NCBI GenBank assembly: GCA_040508545.1
Contig: JBEVMR010000095.1
Span: 1 to 30,873, forward strand
Length of the DNA stretch: 30,873 bases
Direction of reading: 5' to 3'
From: VRUE01 sp040508545
Lineage (GTDB): Bacteria; Actinomycetota; Thermoleophilia; Solirubrobacterales; 70-9
In this document: positions 19,055 to 27,337 of the stretch, piece by piece
Layout: each line of letters opens with the position of its first letter
Numbering within the stretch: the first letter of the stretch is position 1
The notes under the pieces: generated by a model
The model's input: only the letters and a program-made list of their open reading frames with translations
Told to the model about the DNA's origin: nothing
The model's database searches: none
Program-made: the position numbers and the translations under genes

Positions 19055-21349
19055 ATGGGGCAGGAGGATTTTGCAGCGGATCGGACGACGTTCGGGTTGC
19101 GAGTCCGGAGGCTCTGCTTCATGCTCGCTGCTTTGGCCGCCACGCTTTGGGGCGCCTCTGCAAGCGCCTCTGCCGCCACTCCTTCAGTGAACAACCAGTC
19201 CGCGACCAATGTCGCCTACTCGAGCGCGACCCTGAACGGCGATGTCAATCCCAATAGCCTCGAAACCAAAGCCTATTTCGAGTATGGCCCGACGGCGGCA
19301 TATGGATCGAAAACCGCGGAAGTGAACGTTGGCTCAGGGGCAGGCGCCGTCGAAGTGAGCAAAGCAATCAGCAGTTTGACGCCCAATACCGAATACCACT
19401 ACCGGGTCGTTGCCACCAATGCCTCGGGTACGTCGAAAGGCGCCGACCGGACCTTTGTCGTCGGCTGGAGAGTCCAGACGCCGGCTAGCCCCGAAGGCAG
19501 GCTCAAAGATGTCTCATGCTCTGCGGCCACCGAATGCACTGCGGTCGGGGAATCAATCATCCGGCGCTGGGACGGCAGCAAATGGAGTACGCAGACGGCT
19601 CCCAAATATGGCCTAACGGGGGTGTCCTGCGTCTCGTCTTCGGCCTGCACTGCTGTCGGAAACTCGGGTGGGACGGTGGCCGAGTTCTGGAATGGGACCG
19701 AATGGAAAGCGCAAACGATCCCCAACCCGCCCTCTGCGCAGCTCAACGGCGTCTCTTGTACCTCGGCGACGGAATGCACTGCAGTCGGCAGCTCGGAATC
19801 GAAAACCCTGGCAATGCGCTGGAACGGGACTGAATGGAAAACGCAGGCCACGCCCAGTCCGTCGGGTTCCTCCTATCTGACGTCGGTCTCGTGTACGTCC
19901 TCGAGTTTCTGCATGGCTGCTGGCTACCACTACGAATCGCCGTCCAATCCGTGGGCGCCCCTGTCCATGCGCTGGAACGGCACGGAATGGACGCTCAAAA
20001 CGCCGCCGAAACCGGCCGGCGCAACCCTGAGCTGGCTCTACGGCGTTTCCTGCACGTCCTCGACCGAGTGCACTGCAGTTGGGTACAAGGAGGTCAACGC
20101 CGAACATCAGTACGAGCCGATGGCCCAACGCTGGAACGGGACCGAATGGAAATTGCAGACGATGCCCAACACCGGAGCCACTACCAAGACCGTCGAAGAC
20201 GTCTCCTGCGTATCGGCAACGGATTGCACCGCGATCGGCTCGTACAGCGCCGGGGAAACTGAACAGCCGATGGCACTGCGCTGGAACGGCACTGCATGGA
20301 CGCTTCAAACGCTTCCTCTTCCCGTCGGGTCCACCAAGGCGTGGCCGAAAGGCGTCTCCTGCGTAGCCTCGAGGGGCTGTGAGGCGGTCGGCTGGCATGG
20401 AAACACCTCCGGCGCCACCTCCACGCTAGCCGAGGGTTATTGGCGAGGCGCGCCGCCGACGTTAACGGCGAAAGCGGCCACCGGCGTAGCCGAAAAAGGA
20501 GCGACCTTGAACGGCGATGTCAACCCCAACGGCACCGAGGCCAAAGCCTATTTCGAGTACGGCACGACGACTGCTTACGGCACGAAAGTCGGGGAAACCA
20601 ACGTCGGCTCAGGAACCAGTGTGATTGAAAAGAGCCATGCGATCACCGGCCTGAGCCCGAACACCACCTACCACTACCGGCTTGTCGCGAACAACGAAAA
20701 CCCAGATACGAGCTATGGGGAAGATGCGACTTTCACTACGGTCGGCCCACCCACGGTCAGCACGGGGGCCGGGGAATCGGATCCAACCGGAGAAGCTGCA
20801 ACCCTGAACGCGTTTGTCGATCCAAACGGGCAGAGCACCACGTACCAATTCGAATACGGGACGACCTCAGGCTCATACAGCACGACGGTGCCAATCCCGG
20901 CTGAATCCGCCGGCAGCGAAATGAGCGGGAAATCCGTGAGCTACGAAATCACCGGCCTCACGCGCGGGACTCAGTATTACTTCCGGGTTACGGCCACCAA
21001 CCCGTCTGGGAAAGTGACCGGTGCCCAGAACTCATTCGTCACCAATGGCGCCCCCGTGGCGATCACGCTTGGGGCAACGGAAGTCGGGAAAGAAAGCGCG
21101 AGACTGATTGGCGGCGTAATCGCAAATGGTCTGGAAACGAAATACCAGTTCGAATACGGGACCACGATCTCCTACGGCTTCAAAGCTCCAATCCCCCAAA
21201 CCGCATTTGGCCCTGTGCCGTCCTCGGCCCTCGCCAACCAGGTGGTGTCAGGTCTCGCAGGGAGCACGGTGTATCACTTTCGGCTCGTCGCCGAAAACGC
21301 CTTCGGAACGACTTACGGACTAGACAAAACGTTCACTACCCAGCCCTGA
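19055..21349 (+). CDS. Secreted protein with seven Cys-paired propeller-like repeats and FN3-like domains
   Basis: The 764-residue protein begins with a signal peptide (about 1-41, hydrophobic LCFMLAALAATLWGAS, likely cut after SASA). An FN3-like domain spans 42-136 (SATLNGDVNPN, YFEYG, YHYRVVATN). Residues 149-466 hold seven repeats of a unit like GVSCTSATECTAVG...MRWNGTEWKxQT. Each has two cysteines 6-7 residues apart and a WNGT-type turn. The spacing of about 40-50 residues and the number seven suggest a disulfide-pinned beta-propeller. Three more FN3-like domains follow (467-562, 565-663, 667-763). There is no LPxTG motif, membrane helix or anchor, so it is probably released or loosely surface-bound. 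GC content is a little lower than in neighbours. Binding partner unknown. Confidence 0.8.
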   Translation: MGQEDFAADRTTFGLRVRRLCFMLAALAATLWGASASASAATPSVNNQSATNVAYSSATLNGDVNPNSLETKAYFEYGPTAAYGSKTAEVNVGSGAGAVEVSKAISSLTPNTEYHYRVVATNASGTSKGADRTFVVGWRVQTPASPEGRLKDVSCSAATECTAVGESIIRRWDGSKWSTQTAPKYGLTGVSCVSSSACTAVGNSGGTVAEFWNGTEWKAQTIPNPPSAQLNGVSCTSATECTAVGSSESKTLAMRWNGTEWKTQATPSPSGSSYLTSVSCTSSSFCMAAGYHYESPSNPWAPLSMRWNGTEWTLKTPPKPAGATLSWLYGVSCTSSTECTAVGYKEVNAEHQYEPMAQRWNGTEWKLQTMPNTGATTKTVEDVSCVSATDCTAIGSYSAGETEQPMALRWNGTAWTLQTLPLPVGSTKAWPKGVSCVASRGCEAVGWHGNTSGATSTLAEGYWRGAPPTLTAKAATGVAEKGATLNGDVNPNGTEAKAYFEYGTTTAYGTKVGETNVGSGTSVIEKSHAITGLSPNTTYHYRLVANNENPDTSYGEDATFTTVGPPTVSTGAGESDPTGEAATLNAFVDPNGQSTTYQFEYGTTSGSYSTTVPIPAESAGSEMSGKSVSYEITGLTRGTQYYFRVTATNPSGKVTGAQNSFVTNGAPVAITLGATEVGKESARLIGGVIANGLETKYQFEYGTTISYGFKAPIPQTAFGPVPSSALANQVVSGLAGSTVYHFRLVAENAFGTTYGLDKTFTTQP

Positions 21350-21391
21350 TGCGGGCCGGGGTAAGGCAATGCTTCCGAAGCCGGCCTGATG

Positions 21392-21422
21392 GCGAGTGCG
21401 CCTGAAGCTCAGGCGCACTCGC
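21392..21422. terminator. Strong bidirectional terminator hairpin
   Basis: GCGAGTGCGCCTGA (21392-21405) pairs perfectly over 14 bp with TCAGGCGCACTCGC (21409-21422) around the 3-nt loop AGC. It lies between two converging genes, 42 nt after the propeller-protein stop and 7 nt after the cupredoxin stop on the other strand, so it can end both transcripts. Confidence 0.85.
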
Positions 21423-21428
21423 GTGCCC

Positions 21429-21869
21429 TTATTTGACGGTCAGCGTGCCTTCCATGCCGGCTTGGCGGTGGCCGGGGACCGAGCAGTAGAAGGTGTATTC
21501 GCTCGGTTTCAGGTTGACTTTGGTGGAGGTTTCGCCTTCGCCGATCACGTCGGTCTTGCCCACCGTTTCACCTTTGGAGTCTTCGATCGCGACGTCGTGG
21601 CTGAGGCCCTGCGGGTTTTTGAAGTCGACGGTGACTTCGCCGGCTTCGGAGGTCTCAGAGGTACTCGTGTAGGCGAGTTCGCCACCGGGGTCGGCTTCGA
21701 ACGCGAGGGTAGCGCCACCACCTTCGCCGCCGGCTTTTTCGCCACCTCCGGCCGCTGCGCCGGAGCCGGCTTCGGACGTGGTCGTCGTGGTGGTCGAGTC
21801 GTCATCACCGCAGGCGACGAGGGCGGTCGCGACTAGGCCGAGGACGAGGAGGGAGACGAGCTTCTTCAT
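21429..21869 (-). CDS. Cupredoxin (plastocyanin-like) lipoprotein
   Basis: This is a small blue-copper electron carrier anchored to the outer face of the membrane. The 146-residue precursor has a lipobox LVAC with lipidated Cys20. A low-complexity Thr/Gly/Ala/Glu linker (21-52) and a cupredoxin domain follow. The four type-1 copper ligands are visible: H91 in GLSHDVAIE, then C129, H134 and M139 in YCSVPGHRQAGM. AAAGGA precedes ATG 21869 on the minus strand, and a TAGAGT hexamer (complement of 21908-21913) could be its -10. No partner oxidase or reductase is in the window, so its redox partner is unknown. Confidence 0.9.
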   Translation of the reverse strand: MKKLVSLLVLGLVATALVACGDDDSTTTTTTSEAGSGAAAGGGEKAGGEGGGATLAFEADPGGELAYTSTSETSEAGEVTVDFKNPQGLSHDVAIEDSKGETVGKTDVIGEGETSTKVNLKPSEYTFYCSVPGHRQAGMEGTLTVK

Positions 21870-21954
21870 CGAGTTCGATCCTTTCCGGGTGGGGAATGCT
21901 CAGGGAGACTCTAGACGGTTCACAAAGCAGATACGGCCGTCAGCAGGTGCCGGC

Positions 21955-22779
21955 TCAGCGGCCCTTGAACTCTGGCTTCTCGCCGCTGAAGAAGGCGATC
22001 GCGCCTTCGCGCAGATCCTCCGTCGCCATGCTGTCGGCAATCCCGTGCCGCTCCAGCTGCAGGTGGTCGTTGATGCTGTTCTCGATGCTCACGCCGCAGA
22101 GCTTTTTGGCCATCTTCACGTAGTGGGGAGCCTTCGCGGCGAGCTTCTCGGCCTTCGCCCGCGCGGTGTCCATCAGCTCGTCGGCCGCGACGACCTCGGA
22201 GACCAGGCCCTCCTCGAGCGCATCGGCGGCGGTCAGGTTGGGGTCGTTCAGCAGGATTTCCAGCGCTCGGCTTGGCCCGACGACGCGCGGCAGGAAGTAG
22301 GTCATGCCGCCGTCGGGCGAAGCGCCGATGCGGCCGTAGGCGCAGGCGACGAAGGCATCCTCGGCGGCGATGCGGATGTCGCAGGCAAGCGCCAGCGAGA
22401 AGCCCGCGCCCGCGGCAGCGCCGTTGACCGCCGCGATCACCGGATAGGGGATCCGGCGGAGGTCGATGATCGCGACGTGCAGCGCCTCGGCACCGCGCCG
22501 CACCTGCGCGGGAAGGTCGATCGAGTCGTCTTCGACCCCGGCTTTGAAGCCGTTGATGTCGCCCCCGGAGCAGAAGGCCTTGCCGGCGCCGGTGATGATC
22601 AGCGCGCGCAGTGGCGCCTGGTCGGCGAACCACGCGAACGCGGTTCCCAGGTCGAAGATCATCTCGGGGCTCATCGCGTTGAAGGCGTCAGGCCGATCGA
22701 GGGTGAGGGTGCCGATCTCGCCGTCGACCTCAATTCGCAGCGTGCTCAGCTCAGGCGGGCTGATCGTCTCGGTGGTCAT
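21955..22779 (-). CDS. Enoyl-CoA hydratase/isomerase (crotonase) family protein
   Basis: The 274-residue protein shows the crotonase oxyanion-hole segments GKAFCSGGDI (66-75) and VNGAAAGAGFSLALACD (118-134). The two catalytic glutamates of classic enoyl-CoA hydratase are not at their places: GGGCEL reads GAGFSL, and the second position is also changed. Instead there is SPDGGMTYFLPRVVG, resembling PaaG-type ring-opened or epoxyphenylacetyl-CoA isomerases, so isomerase activity is more likely. ATG 22779 is chosen over ATG 22815 because GGAGACGGAGAG precedes it and the start matches the family. It is divergent from uvrC. Confidence 0.85.
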   Translation of the reverse strand: MTTETISPPELSTLRIEVDGEIGTLTLDRPDAFNAMSPEMIFDLGTAFAWFADQAPLRALIITGAGKAFCSGGDINGFKAGVEDDSIDLPAQVRRGAEALHVAIIDLRRIPYPVIAAVNGAAAGAGFSLALACDIRIAAEDAFVACAYGRIGASPDGGMTYFLPRVVGPSRALEILLNDPNLTAADALEEGLVSEVVAADELMDTARAKAEKLAAKAPHYVKMAKKLCGVSIENSINDHLQLERHGIADSMATEDLREGAIAFFSGEKPEFKGR

Positions 22780-22828
22780 CTCGCTCTCTCCGTCTCCATG
22801 TGGAAGGTTGGCCAACTGGCCAGGAGCC

Positions 22829-22834
22829 TACCCT
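22829..22834 (+). promoter_or_regulatory. Candidate -10 element TACCCT for uvrC
   Basis: TACCCT ends 7 nt before GTG 22842, fitting a leaderless transcript. TGGCCA occurs three times around it (22809, 22817, 22836), one overlapping the gap between hexamer and start. Confidence 0.4.
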
Positions 22835-22841
22835 TTGGCCA

Positions 22842-24722
22842 GTGAGCGAAAGTAACCAGGAGAGTTCTCGGGCGGAGCGGCTGGCGCGGCAGCGCCGCGA
22901 GCTTCCCGACGCGCCCGGCGTCTACCTCTTCTACGAGGCGAACGGCGAGCTGCTCTACGTCGGCAAGGCCCGCTCGATCCGCAAGCGTGTCGGCTCCCAT
23001 TTCTCCGGCGGCGAGACGCGGCTCACCTCCCGCGTCGACCGGATCGAGGTCATGGTCACCGCCAACGAGGCCGAGGCGCTGCTCGCCGAGCAGAGCTTCA
23101 TCAAGCGCCACCGGCCGCGCTTCAACATCCGCCTGCGTGACGACAAGTCCTACCCCTACGTCTGCGTCAGCCTCGACGAGGACTATCCCCGCGTCTATTT
23201 CACCCGCGAGAAGCACCGCGCCGGCCGCGCCTACTTCGGCCCCTTCTCGAGCGCCAAGCGGGTGCGGGAGACGCTCGACCTGCTCGGCAAGCTGTTCCAG
23301 TTCCGTACCTGCGAGGGCGCCGAGCCCGGCCGCCGCTCCGGCAGCCCCTGCCTCGACTACTTCATCAAGCGCTGCGGGGCGCCCTGTGTCGGCTACGTCG
23401 GCCAGGAGGAGTACCGGCGCAACGTCGACGCGATCGTCGACTTCCTCTCCGGTCGCTATCGGCAGGTCGAGGCGGACGAGCAGGCGAAGATGGAGGAGGC
23501 CGCGGCGGCGCGCGAGTTCGAGTGCGCGGCGATGCACCGCGACCGGCTCAAGGCGGTCCAGTCGCTGTTCGAGCGGCAGCGGATCGCCGGCGGCACGGTC
23601 GGCACCGCCGACCTGATCGGGGTGGCAAGCGAGGGGGCGGACGCCAACGCCCAGGTCTTCCAGGTGCGCGACGGCATCCTCGCCGAGCGCCAGAGCTTCT
23701 ACTTGGACAACCAGGGTGAGCGCGGCCTGGCCGAGGTCGCCGAGGAGTTCATCGGCCAGTACTACTCGGCCTCGCCGGCGATGCCGCGGACGATCGTCGT
23801 CGGCCCTTATCTGTCCGGGCGGGCGGAGCTGCTGGCCGAGGCGCTGGGGGAGAAGCGGGGCTCGCCGGTCGAGGTGCGCGTTGCCGAGCGCGGCGACAAG
23901 CGCCGCTTGCGCGAGCTCGCCGAGCGCAACGCTCGGCTAGCCCTCGACCAGGACCGGCTGCGGCGCGAGCACCGGCGCCAGCGCCGGGTCGACTCGCTCG
24001 CCGACCTGCGCGAGGCGCTGCGGATGGAGGAGCTGCCGATCCGCATCGAGGGCTTCGACATCTCCAACATCGGCGGCGAGCACACCGTCGCCTCGATGGT
24101 CGTCTTCGAGGGGGGCGCGACCAAGAAGGCCGACTACCGCCGCTTCCGCGTCCGCGGCGAGCGCAGCAACGGGTCCGACGACTTCGCTTCCATGCAGGAG
24201 GTGTTGAGCCGACGCGTCAGCCGCTACGAGGAGCAGGTCGACCTCTCCCCGCACGACGGCAAGCGCGACGAGAGCTTCGCCGCGCTGCCGTCGCTCGTCG
24301 TCGTCGACGGCGGCAAGGGGCAGCTCGGCGCGGCGATGGGCGCCCTTGGGCCCTTCGTCGAGCGCGGCGTCAAGGTCGTCTCCCTCGCCAAGCGCGAGGA
24401 GGAGGTCTTCATCCCCGGCCGGCCGGCACCGATCGATCTGGCGGCGGAGTCCGAGGCCTCGAAGCTCCTGCAGCGAGTGCGCGACGAGGCCCACCGCTTT
24501 GCGATCGACCACCACCGCGGCCGCCGCGACCGGGCGATGACCGGCTCGGTCCTCGACGGCCTCAAGGGCGTTGGCCCCGCTCGCAAGCGCGCCTTCCTCA
24601 AGCACTTCGGCACTCCCGAGCGGTTCCTCTCCGCCAGCCGCGAGGAGCTCGAGGCGGTGCCCGGCGTGCCGGGCAAGCTGGCGCGCGAGATCCACGAGCA
24701 GCTGCACCGGACCGGCGGCTGA
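22842..24722 (+). CDS. uvrC: Excinuclease ABC subunit C
   Basis: UvrC makes both incisions in nucleotide excision repair after UvrAB finds a lesion. The 626-residue protein has an N-terminal GIY-YIG nuclease (GVYLF 26-30, LYVGKA 38-43, arginines in RKRV). A UVR helical hairpin for UvrB binding lies around residues 205-245. The RNase H-like 5' nuclease shows IEGFDISNIGG, LVVVDGGKGQL and DEAHRFAIDHHR. A C-terminal helix-hairpin-helix pair (LKGVGPARKRAFLKHFG, VPGVPGKLAREIHEQL) closes the protein. GTG 22842 is preferred over GTG 22800 because it gives the normal N-terminus and has TACCCT 7 nt upstream. rapZ starts 3 nt after the stop. Confidence 0.97.
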   Translation: MSESNQESSRAERLARQRRELPDAPGVYLFYEANGELLYVGKARSIRKRVGSHFSGGETRLTSRVDRIEVMVTANEAEALLAEQSFIKRHRPRFNIRLRDDKSYPYVCVSLDEDYPRVYFTREKHRAGRAYFGPFSSAKRVRETLDLLGKLFQFRTCEGAEPGRRSGSPCLDYFIKRCGAPCVGYVGQEEYRRNVDAIVDFLSGRYRQVEADEQAKMEEAAAAREFECAAMHRDRLKAVQSLFERQRIAGGTVGTADLIGVASEGADANAQVFQVRDGILAERQSFYLDNQGERGLAEVAEEFIGQYYSASPAMPRTIVVGPYLSGRAELLAEALGEKRGSPVEVRVAERGDKRRLRELAERNARLALDQDRLRREHRRQRRVDSLADLREALRMEELPIRIEGFDISNIGGEHTVASMVVFEGGATKKADYRRFRVRGERSNGSDDFASMQEVLSRRVSRYEEQVDLSPHDGKRDESFAALPSLVVVDGGKGQLGAAMGALGPFVERGVKVVSLAKREEEVFIPGRPAPIDLAAESEASKLLQRVRDEAHRFAIDHHRGRRDRAMTGSVLDGLKGVGPARKRAFLKHFGTPERFLSASREELEAVPGVPGKLAREIHEQLHRTGG

Positions 24723-24724
24723 GC

Positions 24725-25603
24725 GTGTCCGAGCGGGTCGAGCTGATCTTGATCACGGGCCACTCCGGCGCCGGCAAGTCGGAGGCGATCGCCGCCTTCG
24801 AGGACGGCGGCTACTTCTGCGTCGACAACCTGCCACCGCGGATGATCGGCAGCCTCGGTGAGCTCTTCCGTCACGAGGGCAGCGGGGTCGAGCGGGCGGC
24901 GGTCGTCTCCGACGTCCGTGGCGGCGAGTATTTCGACGACCTGATCCAGGTGCTCGGCGAGCTCGAGACCGACGGGCTGAAGGCGACCGTGCTCTTCCTC
25001 GAGGCCGACGAGGAGACCCTGCTCGACCGCTACAAGGAGACCCGCCGCCGCCACCCGCTGGCGCCCGAAGGGCGGATCGTCGAGGGGATCCGCGCCGAGC
25101 GCGAGCTGCTGGCGCCGCTGCGCGAGCGGGCCGACATGGTCATGGACAGCAGCGGCCTGACCGGCGGCCAGCTGCGGCGGCGGATCGCCGAGGAGATGCT
25201 CGGCGGGCACGACAGCGGCAAGCTGGCGCTGACGCTGCTCACCTTTGGCTTCAAGAACGGCCCGCCGCGCGACGCCGACCTCACCCTCGACGTCCGCTTC
25301 CTGCCCAACCCCCACTACGTCGACGAGCTGCGGCCGCAGACCGGCCTCGACGAGCCGGTGCGCGCCTACGTCGAGTCGGGCACCCAGGCGGGCGAGTTCT
25401 ACGGCCGGCTGCTGCCGCTGCTCGAGTTCCTCGTCCCGGCCTACGTCGCCGAGGGCAAGAGCCATCTGACGATCGCGGTCGGCTGCACCGGCGGCAAGCA
25501 CCGCTCGGTCACGGTCGCCGACCGCATCCGCCGTGCACTCGAGGGCAGCGAGGGCGTGGTAGTGCGGGTCAAGCACCGCGACTTGGAGCCGTCGGACTCG
25601 TAG
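24725..25603 (+). CDS. rapZ: RapZ/YvcJ family nucleotide-binding protein
   Basis: The 292-residue P-loop protein belongs to the RapZ family (RNase adapter in E. coli, nucleotide-binding YvcJ in Gram-positives). Walker A is GHSGAGKS at residues 12-19, followed by AFEDGGYFCVDNLPP. The C-terminal half holds the conserved LTFGFKNGPPRDADLTLDVRFLPNPHY and GCTGGKHRSV. In actinobacteria the gene normally sits between uvrC and yvcK-whiA. Here uvrC precedes it by 2 nt, but yvcK and whiA are not downstream. GTG 24725 is the start. Its stop TAG forms part of a TAGACT hexamer ahead of the ABC transporter gene. Confidence 0.95.
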   Translation: MSERVELILITGHSGAGKSEAIAAFEDGGYFCVDNLPPRMIGSLGELFRHEGSGVERAAVVSDVRGGEYFDDLIQVLGELETDGLKATVLFLEADEETLLDRYKETRRRHPLAPEGRIVEGIRAERELLAPLRERADMVMDSSGLTGGQLRRRIAEEMLGGHDSGKLALTLLTFGFKNGPPRDADLTLDVRFLPNPHYVDELRPQTGLDEPVRAYVESGTQAGEFYGRLLPLLEFLVPAYVAEGKSHLTIAVGCTGGKHRSVTVADRIRRALEGSEGVVVRVKHRDLEPSDS

Positions 25604-25615
25604 ACTGCCTCGGCT

Positions 25616-26479
25616 TTGGACTCCCAGGTTTCGACTCCCGTCATCTCCATTCGCGGTCTGCGCAAGAGCTACGGCGACGCCGAGGCGGTGCGCGGCATCG
25701 ACCTCGAGGTGGCGCCGGGGGAGATCTTCGCCTTCCTGGGCCCCAACGGCGCCGGCAAGACGACGACGGTGGAGATCCTCGAGGGTTACCGCAAGCGCAG
25801 CGCGGGCGACGTGGCCGTCTTCGGCGAGGACCCCGAGCGTGGCGACCGCGAGTGGCGCGAGCGGATCGGCGTCGTCCTGCAGAGCGGCCGGCTCGAGCCC
25901 TACCTGACGGTCGCCGAGTCGCTGTCGCTCTACGCCGGCTACTACCGGGAGCCGCGCCCGGTAGAGGAGGTAATCGAGGCGATCGGGCTGAGCGGCAAGG
26001 CCGGCGAGCGCGCCGGCCGCCTCTCCGGCGGGCAGCAGCGCCGCCTCGACGTCGGCATGGCGCTGGTCGGCGATCCGGACCTGCTCTTCCTCGACGAGCC
26101 GACCACCGGGTTCGACCCCGAGGCGCGGCGGGCGGCCTGGGACGTGATCGCGGGGCTGCGCGATCTCGGCAAGACGGTCTTCCTCACCACCCACTACATG
26201 GACGAGGCGCAGCGCCTGGCTGACCGGGTCGCGGTGATCGCCCGCGGTGAGATCGTCGCCCGTGGCACGCCGGAGGACCTCGGCAGCCGCGAGAGCCGCC
26301 CGGCGCGGATCAGCTACCGGGAGAACGGGCGTGAGGTCGAGCTGGAGACGACGACGCCGGTGCAGACGCTCAACGAGCTGACCGGCAGGGCGCTGGCCGA
26401 GGATCGCGAGCTCGAGGGGCTGGAGGTCACCCGGCCCAGTCTCGAGGACGTCTACCTGGAGCTGACCAAAGCGGAATGA
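25616..26479 (+). CDS. ABC transporter ATP-binding protein (ABC-2/DrrA-like exporter)
   Basis: The 287-residue ATPase has Walker A GPNGAGKT (42-49), LSGGQQRRLDVG signature, Walker B LLFLDEPTTGFDP and the switch histidine in LTTHYMDEAQRLADR. A C-terminal extension of about 75 residues follows, as in DrrA/CcmA-type exporters. It starts at TTG 25616, with no ribosome site; TAGACT (25601-25606), made by the rapZ stop, lies 9 nt upstream. Its stop overlaps the permease ATG as ATGA. The exported substrate is unknown; drug, lipid or polysaccharide are all possible. Confidence 0.93.
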   Translation: MDSQVSTPVISIRGLRKSYGDAEAVRGIDLEVAPGEIFAFLGPNGAGKTTTVEILEGYRKRSAGDVAVFGEDPERGDREWRERIGVVLQSGRLEPYLTVAESLSLYAGYYREPRPVEEVIEAIGLSGKAGERAGRLSGGQQRRLDVGMALVGDPDLLFLDEPTTGFDPEARRAAWDVIAGLRDLGKTVFLTTHYMDEAQRLADRVAVIARGEIVARGTPEDLGSRESRPARISYRENGREVELETTTPVQTLNELTGRALAEDRELEGLEVTRPSLEDVYLELTKAE

Positions 26480-27237
26480 GCCTCCTTCTTCACCAGCTCC
26501 GCTACGACCAGAAGGTCTTCTGGCGCAACCCGGCCGCGGTCTTCTTCACGGTCGCCTTCCCGGTCGTCCTGCTGCTGATCTTCGCCACGGTCTTCGGCGA
26601 CCAGACGATCGACGTCGCCGGCGGGATCGAGATCACCACCTACTACGTGCCGGCGATCATCACCCTCGCCGTGGTCTCGGCGACGATGCAGACGCTGGGC
26701 ATGACGCTGGTCATCGCTCGCGAAGAAAGCCGCCTCAAGCGCGTTCGGGCGACGCCGCTGCCGCCCTGGGTCTTCATCGCCGGCCGGGTCGGCAACTCGA
26801 TCGTCGTCGCGGCCCTGATGCTGGCGCTGGTCGCGGCGCTGGGCAAGCTGCTCTACGGGGTGCCGATCCCCTGGGGCCAGGCGCCGGAGCTGCTCGTCGT
26901 GCTCGTCGTCGGTGCTGCCTCCTTTTGCTGCCTCGGCATCGCCCTGACCGCGGCGATCCCCTCGCAGGACGCCGCGGCGCCGATCATCAACGCCCTGCTC
27001 TTGCCGCTCTACTTCCTCTCCGGCGTCTTCATCCCGGACGACGAGCTGCCCTCCGGCGTCATCGACTTCGCCAACCACTTCCCGATCCGCCCCTTCTTCC
27101 AGGCGTTCTTCGACGCCTACGTGCCCAGCGGCGGCGCGACCATCGCCTGGGACCACCTGGCCGTGGTCGCGATCTGGGGCGTCGGTGGGCTACTGCTGGC
27201 GATCCGCTTCTTCCGCTGGACCCCCCGCGGCGGCTGA
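26476..27237 (+). CDS. ABC-2 type transporter permease
   Basis: The 253-residue membrane protein is the partner of the ATPase just upstream, with which it overlaps by four bases. It has about six helices. The ABC-2 family pattern shows an N-terminal QLRYDQKVFWRNPAAVFFTVAFPVVLLLIF. A central REESRLKRVRATPLPPW coupling loop follows, then PLYFLSGVFIPDDELP before the last helices, which is characteristic of DrrB/YadH-like exporters. The pair interrupts the usual rapZ to gap neighbourhood. Confidence 0.92.
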   Translation: MSLLLHQLRYDQKVFWRNPAAVFFTVAFPVVLLLIFATVFGDQTIDVAGGIEITTYYVPAIITLAVVSATMQTLGMTLVIAREESRLKRVRATPLPPWVFIAGRVGNSIVVAALMLALVAALGKLLYGVPIPWGQAPELLVVLVVGAASFCCLGIALTAAIPSQDAAAPIINALLLPLYFLSGVFIPDDELPSGVIDFANHFPIRPFFQAFFDAYVPSGGATIAWDHLAVVAIWGVGGLLLAIRFFRWTPRGG

Positions 27238-27321
27238 CGAACGCTGCATCGACCACGCCATAGGGGGCAAATGTGGCGCTCGTCCGATCGGACCGGCCGA
27301 CCCGGCCCCCGGCGCCCCATA

Positions 27322-27327
27322 TAGCCT
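27322..27327 (+). promoter_or_regulatory. Candidate -10 element TAGCCT before the VOC gene
   Basis: TAGCCT, within CATATAGCCT, stands 10 nt before ATG 27338, and no Shine-Dalgarno site is present. The 100-nt gap after the permease gene also holds a GGGGGC-rich stretch with imperfect symmetry (GCCA...TGGC, about 27259-27283). Confidence 0.35.
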
Positions 27328-27337
27328 CCCCACCCCG

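Noticed and set aside
19500..20400. Regular short DNA repeats suggesting a CRISPR array
   Set aside because: The repeats are coding repeats of the propeller protein, diverged between units and in frame; there are no constant spacers.
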